The translations under genes were made by a program, and so were the position numbers. The notes under the pieces are model-generated. The model ran no database searches. It had not been told where the DNA came from and saw only the letters and a list, made by a program, of their open reading frames with translations. 64,000 bases of DNA from Helianthus annuus (Eukaryota > Streptophyta > Magnoliopsida > Asterales > Asteraceae). Each line of letters opens with the position of its first letter. Position 1 is the first letter of the stretch. The DNA lies in assembly GCF_002127325.2 (NCBI RefSeq), contig NC_035447.2, forward strand, positions 32,060,642-32,124,641. Direction: 5' to 3'. This document shows, one piece after another, positions 56,833-64,000 of the stretch.

Positions 56833-59800
56833 TTACTCAAACAATGAAGCCCATGATTTCTTAACTTCTGACACACTTCCAAACACAACATCACACTTCT
56901 CCTTTGTTTTCGGAAAATCAAATGTGACATTTGGAACCTCTTCTTTCACAATCGTTTTAACTTTGTTAGTTATCGGTGGAAATTCAGCAAGAAACTTATC
57001 AAATTCATTTTCAAACTCAACAACGTCATCTTTAAAAATAGTTGATTCACTTTTCGAAACATTCTCTATCTTTTTAACCTCAACCGACGGTTTCGATTTC
57101 GCGACCCAAGATTGATTTTCGAAAATTTTTGTTTTAGGGTAAATTTTTGAAGCCTTTCGAGTCTTAGAGGATTCGCCAATCTCGAAAGTCGATTTCGGCT
57201 TATCCTCTGACTTCAACGATTCACCTCTTTTCAAAATACGGATCGGAGAAACCATCGACTTTTTGCCCTTTGTGTCAGTCGGAGATTTAGGTCGAGATTT
57301 TTGAATGTTTGACTTTTGAACAGTTGGTTTAGAAACAGTTTGTTTTTGAACACTTGGTTTTTGAACAGTTTGTTTTTGAACCGGTTCTACAACAACAGGT
57401 TTCTCAATCACTTTCTGACACTGTTTCGCCATGTGTTCGATTTCACTGCAGCGGTAACACACCCTTTTGTCATATTCAACAAAAATAGATTTGACTGACT
57501 CTTCTTTTAACTTCTTTGCTGCATTGAAATCGTCCACAGCTTTTTGACTGAAAATATAATCTTTCTCATCGTCAACACTTGGACCAGCGACAAAAACATC
57601 ATTCATCTTCTCTTTCGGCTTAAACACCTGCTTGGCCGTTTTCTTTTCAAACCCGATTCCTTTGTTTTTAAAGTTGTTTTTCTTGTTATGACCATTACCA
57701 TCCCCATCTTTCTTTCCCGAACTTGTTGGACGTGATGTAACAAACGACTTTTTAGGTTTCGAAAAGAATTCATTGTTATTAACTTCGTTAATGTTCATTT
57801 CAACCAATTTAAACACTTTTTCGACATTCTCGATTTTCACATTCTGAAGCGGATACTCGTAATCGGAATAAAGTTTGTCTGTTCCAATCATGGTGTATAC
57901 CACCATAATCGGATCATCATTCGCACTCTTTTCCAATTTCGGTATGTATTGATCTAAGAAATTCCCTTCATCTTCAGAATCACTAACAACCTTCTCAGAT
58001 TGAGCCTTTTCAGATTTCTCACTCTCCTCATCCAACACCTGATCGACAACAGTTTTGATAACCTGAGATTCGTTGTCGGTATCAGATGGGGAGAATGTGA
58101 CATCTATGGTCTCAGGTAAATCATCTTCTATCGATCTCAATTTGAGATTCAAAGTCGCTTCCACCCCATCTGGATATTTCTGTGTGTAATGATTCCACAT
58201 TGGGGGTGGAACGCTCTTAAAGACTGGTGTCGTATGTGGCTGCTGAGGGACAATTTGTTCAAAAACGTACGATGAAGCCACATAACTCATTAACTTTTTA
58301 TCAACCCGATCGTTTTCAATTTTAACCAATTCAAGTTCTTTCTTAAGCGATGCGATTGTATCTAAATGAAAACTGACTTCATTTTGTTTATCAAATAGTG
58401 TTGCTTTAGCCAATTTTGTAGCTTTATCGTTTTCAACACTTTCCTTTTGTATCATCTTGATTGACCTGGCGAAAGTATCGTACGCCTCTTTAACTTGGCC
58501 AAGGTCAAACTTAATCATATCAGCGTGGTGTTTCAATTCCTGATACTTAGTGTCTTTTTCAAGACACTCCGTGCATGGTTTTAAACACTGTTTGCACGGT
58601 GTTTCAGGGATTGAAACAACCTTTTCAACAACCTGCTCTACACAATCAGTTTTACCGACATTGTTTGACTCAGACTCAGACAGTTTGACTGATTTGATCT
58701 CCTGAACTCCAGATTCCTCTCGTTTGACAGACACACTACTGACAGACTTTGACTCCTCGGATTCTGAGTCTACCTCTTTGAGTTTTCCCATAAGTGCTTT
58801 GTCAGCTATGTCTTTCAAAACTTCTCCAGTCATCTCTTTCAACACATCGATCAATTCTTCAACGACTTCTTTCTTCTCTTCAAATCTTGGGCATGATCCG
58901 GTCCTTGGTTCTTCAAAGTAACCTGCAAAAGATTCAGAAATGTTAGGAGGCAATACAGATTTCATTAAACTTCCCAATACTTCCTGCTCTGACTGATAGT
59001 AATACATTTCGGCAGCTATTTCTTCAATATTGACCGTATCATCAGCAGAAACCTCTTCAACAACTACAGAAACATCTTCAGTAACTGTTTCCGGTTCAGA
59101 CACCATCTTAGAAATTTCAACAACTTCTGCCATCATGGCCTGTCCATCGCTATCGGGGATATACTTATCCCAGCTGAAACCTGCAGCAACCTTTTCATCG
59201 TCTTGATTCATGATCAGCGCCTTTTCCGGTTTATTCTCAATCTGTGGCCTCTGAACAGTTGGCTGTTGGTTTGGTCGGTGATAGATCGCTTGCCTGTAAT
59301 AGTCGTTGGTGAAAGGGTTTTGATGATTGTTTACTTCACGATTGGGACATTCTCGTTTGAAGTGACCACGTTCTTTACATTTAAGGCATGTAACTTTCGA
59401 CTTATCAAACCCTAACTTTTGATCGGGGCCTGATAGACTGTTCCGACCTGTAATTTCCATGAAACGTTGAGCCCTACACACCAAACTCGCCATACACCAC
59501 TTGATGTCAATTAATTCAAGCTCTTCGGGATCGATTTGGTCGTAATCCTCCTTCGTCATGTCAGGATTACCGATCCTCCCTGCGACTAAGCCCTCATAAG
59601 CCTCAAGAACGGAAGCAAGCAGTGTTATGTGCTGTTTTGCGGCTGTTTCAGTTATCTCGTTTCCATTCTTTATGTTTACCGCAATATTGCACTATACCCC
59701 AGAAACATACGCCTGTTGGTTGGATCCTGTTGAGCTTTGAGGTGAAGGCTGTTCCTGAGCTTTGACATTCGGTTCAAAGTTCGCGAATGGTGAAGAATTG

Positions 59801-60684
59801 CCGGATTGAGGAGTGTTTGAAGAAACACTTGAGGTGTTATCAGCAATGAACCCTGTCTGTATTTTTGGGCTTTGATTGGTTGAAACTGAAGGGTTGCCTT
59901 TATAATACAACGATACATCCTGCTGCACACTCGCTGAGTTCATTTTCTTGATTTTCAGCAATTCCAGCTCGTGGGCTTCAATCTTCTCGATGAATGAGCT
60001 AAGGTTGAGATTAACAAAATCAGAATTATTCTTCAGCATCATTAGATAAGTGCGCCATTCATCATACGAAAGTGCATCACACAGATTATCAATCCATTCT
60101 TCATTCGTCTTTGTAATTTCCAAACGCTTCATTTCAACCACAAGATGACAGTATCGTTCGATTAACTACTTTGTTGTCTCGCCTTTAATCCCAGTAAAAA
60201 TATCAAATTCCTTCTTGATTAAGGCTTTCTTGCTCTTAATCATCGAAACACTGCCTTGGAATTTCAGCTTCAATGCTTGCCACATCGACTGAGAATTATC
60301 TTCATGTTGCAGTAAAACGAGAATATCTTCTTTGATGGCCTGTTGCAGAATGCTCACCATCTTCTTTTCAGCCTTGAAGTCAATCTGTTCAGATTCTATC
60401 AAACTCCCGATGCCCTTTTCCAATCCCATACTGTTAACTGGTGGTACATACTTCGCCTCTATTTTCATCCAACATTCGAAGTGATTGGCTTGCACCCAGT
60501 TTTTGAAACGTCCTGACCAACCCGCGTATTCATCCAAACTCATAAGCTTCGGAGGCTTTTGCATTGTCCCTAATTCATTCTCCATGTTAACGTTCTGAAC
60601 TATACTCGCCGGACTTTGCGTAACCGACATGTCGCTCCCCGCAAACAAGTTATAAAAATCTTGATGTTCCATTTTTAGTGACAA
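56833..60684 (-). pseudogene. Sirevirus gag, large, two zinc knuckles
   Basis: One frame of about 1284 codons from the ATG at 60684, interrupted only by two TAG stops (60166-60168 and 59692-59694). The N-terminal third is the Copia gag domain (SLDEYAGWSGRFKNWVQANH, MWQALKLKFQGS, IDNLCDALSYDEWRTYL). The uninterrupted 908 codons from 59559 start with KEDYDQIDPEELELIDIKWC, then a CCHC knuckle CLKCKERGHFKREC (codons 58-71), a long acidic Val/Glu/Lys region with coiled coils, a second diverged knuckle CYRCSEIEHMAKQC (about codon 700) and a basic tail. Gag forms the particle and binds RNA; two knuckles and this size fit Sireviruses. Confidence 0.88.
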
Positions 60685-61309
60685 ATTTCCAAAAATGTTT
60701 AACTTTTTGATTAACAGGTTGTTTTTATCGAAAAACTTTTAACACAGACTGAGTTTCCAACACTCGATCACGTACGAAACGGACTAATCGCTCAAAACAT
60801 GATTTTTACACTAAACAGGCCTTATATGCGAAATCAGACACCAAGTGTTGTTATGAGCGAAATCACCTAATGCTCACAAAAGCGAAATCAGACACAGACC
60901 ATATGAGGGAAATCAGGGTGTCCACTTGAGCGAAACCATAAAAGCGAAACCACAAGAGCGTAATCCCTAAAGCGAAACCCAAATATGACACTATGAGCGA
61001 AACCTTAAGAGAGAAACCCCTAAAGCGAAACCCAAATATGACACTATGAGCGAAACCTCAAGAGCGAAACCCCTGATTTCGCTTATGCCGTATGAGCGAA
61101 ATCACTCAAGTACCATATGAGCGAAACCTGTTCATGAGCCATTTTAGGTCACTTTTAAGCTGTTTTTAGGTCTGAAAATCTCAAGGGTTTGTTATTAGAC
61201 AATTTTACACTATGTGTTCAAATTTCAGTCCATTTTGTCTGTTGGAAAGTCCAGAAACTCAAAATGTGCTAGAAAAAGGCTTTGATTCGGGTAAACTAGC
61301 TCACAACTG
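60685..61309. other. Copia 5' leader with GCGAAATC repeat cluster
   Basis: Untranslated region between primer site and gag. 60825-61135 contains about 16 copies of the tatgagcgaaatc/gagcgaaacc motif, many in tandem with 15-25 base spacing, and one inverted copy. Confidence 0.75.
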
Positions 61310-61321
61310 GCTCTGATACCA
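61310..61321 (-). promoter_or_regulatory. Primer binding site of the Copia element, tRNA-Met type
   Basis: On the minus strand TGGTATCAGAGC starts two bases inside the 5' LTR. Confidence 0.88.
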
Positions 61322-61323
61322 AT

Positions 61324-61765
61324 TGTAGGACCGTTATTGACAGTCGTTTGAGTCAATCAGAGCTAGATACTACCGAAAATGCAGCGGAAATACAAAATCG
61401 GCATGAATCAAAGCAGAAATGGAGTAGAAACAGAAGTAGATCACTTTAAAACAGTTTTCTCATTAATCTTTCACAAAATACACGAGCAGCAGTTCGACTA
61501 CACGGGAGACATGAACGTACATAATGAGAAAACAACACTACTATATATAGGGGGAAGGTTTCGCTTATGTGACCATGTCACTATGAGCGAAATCATATTG
61601 TTGGGATTTCGCTCATATGGCACCATGTCACTTAAAGCGAAATCTCAACATTACAAACCCAAATTTACATATTAACCCCCTATACATTCATAATTAACAC
61701 ATCTAGACCCTATACATTGATCAACTAAGACTAAAACGCAGGCTTTAGACATTCGTGCACCAACA
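61324..61765 (-). repeat. 5' LTR of the Copia element
   Basis: 442 bp, same length as 36815-37256 with four substitutions (near 61523, 61632, 61694 and 61734). Followed on the plus strand by the second ATTTG duplication. Confidence 0.92.
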
Positions 61766-62496
61766 ATTTGGTTATTCCCGAGTGCATTCCCGAAGATAAC
61801 CTTACCAAGGTCTTCATTTATTTGACCAATTTGTTCTAAAAGCTCCAAGAAATTTCCTCTATTTAATGAATCTATTAATTCATCATGACCAAAAAACGAC
61901 AATCCTTGATTCAACAAGCTTTTTTCAAGCATAGATGAAGCACTCAATCTAAGTCGGTATTTATGTTTTTCCCTATCGGTCATTTTGTCTACTTTTGCTT
62001 GTACCGATTGATTTTCGTTAACCAAATATGCACACTTTTTGAAACATCGGTTGTGGGCGCTGTTAAGTAAGGCTATATGTTTTCTAAGGGTTGCATGTAC
62101 TTTTTTCCACCCATTTTACCCCTTGAAAACAAATTTGTCTCTATGATCTCCAAAGTTTCCCTTAAACAAGTAGCAACATAAGCAAAACACACAATCTGAT
62201 TTTACACTATACTCTAACCACCCCTTATACTCATATGTATCATACCAATCTTCCTTAAATCGTCTTAACTCATCACCATGAAACATTGATTGTGGGAAGT
62301 CTATACCTCTTAGTTGACATGGTCCTCTAAGTATGTATGCCCTTCTAATCCCATCTCGTTGATTAACGTTATATGATGCAATCGACTTGCGGTCATGAGG
62401 ATCCGAAGGAAGAATATCTACATCAACGTATTCGGGGGTTTTAGAAGATGATTCTCCACCTTTCATTTTGAAAAACTCCATAATATACTTACTCAT
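61766..62496 (-). pseudogene. hAT transposase, N-terminal TTF-type zinc finger region
   Basis: From the ATG at 62496 the minus-strand frame has VDVDILPSDPHDRKSI, RGPCQLRGIDFPQSMF and WLEYSVKSDCVFCLCCYLFK, the TTF-type zinc finger leader of plant hAT transposases. After a frame change, LEKSLLNQGLSFFGHDELID and RGNFLELLEQIGQINEDLGK lead directly to the Copia insertion. It would bind DNA. Confidence 0.85.
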
Positions 62497-64000
62497 AGTT
62501 TCTATATAGAATCAAAATAAATCGTTATAACTAAGTATAACCAATTTACCAATTACCATGGATTTCGCATAATGACATAATCAATTAATCATACATAATA
62601 CATCCATAAGCACATAAACATACAAAGTTTCAAATAAAACATATTTCAATTTTCAAACCCTCGGTTTAAATGTTGATTTTAATCACATAAATAAAACAAA
62701 GTTTTAAATAAATAACAAAAAAGCCATCATAACTAATTCTATAATTGTAAATTTGTATTTTTTCAAAGCTCAATCCCCTAGTCTTTAAATATTTATTTCT
62801 CCTAATCATCAAATAAAACCCCATCAAATATCATACGTTGATCGGTTAATCTAGGAATTCCGACGAAAAACGACATTTTGGTGGCTGGAATTTGTCACGC
62901 CGGCTGTAACAATGTGCGTGTTGGGAGTTTGTGTGGGCAGGATGGGTTTGGGTGGGAATTGTAAAAGCCGGCCCACATCGTTGTTATATTAAGTTTAAAA
63001 TTATTTTGGGTTGGCTTGGGTTAATAAAATTGAACTTAGGTTGGTATTGGTAAGTGAACATCGAACTTATACTTTTAAACTTATAATTTAAATTTTTTAG
63101 TTGGGTTAACTAATAAGTATATAAATTATATTATATATTATAATTAGTGTTTATATTATTTTTAATTTTTTATACATTATGATTTATCTTAGGAGGTGGG
63201 TTAAAGTTTTTAGAGGATGCGGTCAAGATTTTCAGTTAAAATTAACACTATGCTCGCCATCACACCTCCAGGTGAAGTGGGTCCTCCCCTTGTTTTAATG
63301 CAATACATATAGTAGTGTGTCTAAACTCGCATGTTTGCTTCTTTGTCCTAAGAAGTCATAACTGATGAGGAACAAATATATAATGGTACATAAAACCTAT
63401 TACAACAATATGTCATAGGAAACTCAAAGAATGTTCCGTACAATTTCGTGTATATATTTCAAAAAAAAAAAAATTAAACATCTCTTTCTGAATAGACACA
63501 TTAAATATATTCAATTACTATATATGATTACGTAAGTGATTGCTAAAAAGTCAAATTTCATAACAAACGCATGAATAATGAGAGAGCTATATAATTCAAC
63601 ATAAAATATACAAAAGAAGTCATGGTTATCCTCTATGCAACACACACACATATTGAAGAGTTCTCTGCTAAATAGAATATTCATACTAAAAAAATGTAAA
63701 AATGATTTTTAACGGTGCGTTTGTGTATTTATTTTTTTTTTTTTAATAATATGGTTTCGTGTGTTTTATTGCTCCAAGAATTATTTTTGAAAACATAGCT
63801 TCTCTTGGTGGATTTTACACTTTTTAGACATAATTTCTCTTTTAGCATAATCTTCCTCCTATATACACTAGTGTGCATTATTTTAGAAAGTATAGTGGCA
63901 TCTTATTATAAGTTCAATGTTTCAAATATTCTAGTCAATATTGATGGCACCAAGTATGGTATACTAACGACACCAAAATAAGTCCAATGTGTTGAAATAA
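62497..64000. other. Intergenic, AT-rich
   Basis: Upstream flank of the hAT gene and beyond. No gene recognised. No inverted repeat matching the left side of the hAT locus was found. Short poly-A and poly-T runs at 63460 and 63730. Confidence 0.45.

Larger units (their letters stand above)
36815..61765 (-). mobile_element. Giant Copia retrotransposon, Sirevirus (Maximus/SIRE) type
   Basis: 442-bp LTRs at 36815-37256 and 61324-61765 differ at four positions and are flanked by ATTTG (36810-36814, 61766-61770). On the minus strand the order is LTR, tRNA-Met primer site, long leader, gag with two zinc knuckles, protease, integrase, reverse transcriptase, RNase H, a 2.3-kb spacer, a long extra ORF, purine tract, LTR. 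Integrase before RT is Copia order. The very large gag and the extra 3' ORF are Sirevirus traits. Its span of 24,951 bp includes an 8.2-kb and a 1.7-kb insertion; without them it is about 15.0 kb. Confidence 0.9.
32805..62496 (-). mobile_element. hAT transposase locus split by nested insertions
   Basis: Minus-strand pieces of one hAT transposase gene lie at 62496-61766, 36809-36130, about 35780-35515 and 33292-32805. They are separated by the Copia element (36815-61765, TSD ATTTG) and a Harbinger element (33296-35511, TSD TAA). Removing the Copia element and one TSD copy leaves the hAT frame continuous across the site. The terminal inverted repeats and 8-bp duplication of the hAT element were not found. 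Confidence 0.75.

Overview
The window is plant nuclear DNA from a dicot, most likely a member of the daisy family (Asteraceae). It is AT-rich and gene-poor, and most of it is transposons inserted into one another. The family guess rests on recalled resemblance: the antisense ORF of the Ty3 element, the extra 3' ORF of the giant Copia element and several LTR motifs look like sequences I know from Asteraceae genomes. I could not confirm it by search.

Layout: 1-5.9 kb holds two host-gene fragments on the minus strand (a PDR-type ABC transporter scrap and three exons of a peroxisomal acyl-CoA oxidase) and two MITE-like elements. 5.9-16.6 kb is a Helitron with an internal tandem array, a probable solo LTR, three short elements with target-site duplications (hAT-, Harbinger- and CACTA-like) and long featureless stretches. 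16660-26398 is a minus-strand Ty3/gypsy element of the Tat type with 634-bp LTRs differing at 2 sites and an antisense ORF. It has landed in a Helitron-like repeat whose 3' end is near 27369. 27.7-31.9 kb is the only convincing host-gene region: a possible small membrane protein (minus) and a two-exon ankyrin-repeat gene (plus, 650 residues) with a hairpin MITE in its intron.

32.8-62.5 kb is one nested stack. A minus-strand hAT transposase gene (TTF-type zinc finger, DUF4371-like core, hAT dimerisation region) is split by a 2.2-kb PIF/Harbinger element carrying only a Myb-like ORF1, and by a Copia element of the Sirevirus (Maximus/SIRE-like) type at 36815-61765 (TSD ATTTG). The Copia element is itself split by an 8.2-kb LTR element without coding capacity (40183-48406, TSD TGTTT) and by a 1.7-kb solo LTR (51841-53554, TSD ATAGT). 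Without its guests it would be about 15.0 kb. LTR divergence fits the nesting: 4/442 for the host Copia, about 4 substitutions in 1.88 kb for its guest.

No cellular pathway is encoded. The most interesting items are the long 3' ORF of the Sirevirus, the clustered GAGCGAAATC-type motif around its coding regions, the young but coding-dead Ty3 element with an antisense Transposase_28-like ORF, the intact ORF1-only Harbinger element, and recurrent TAG stops at presumed glutamine codons. No tRNA, rRNA or CRISPR locus was seen.
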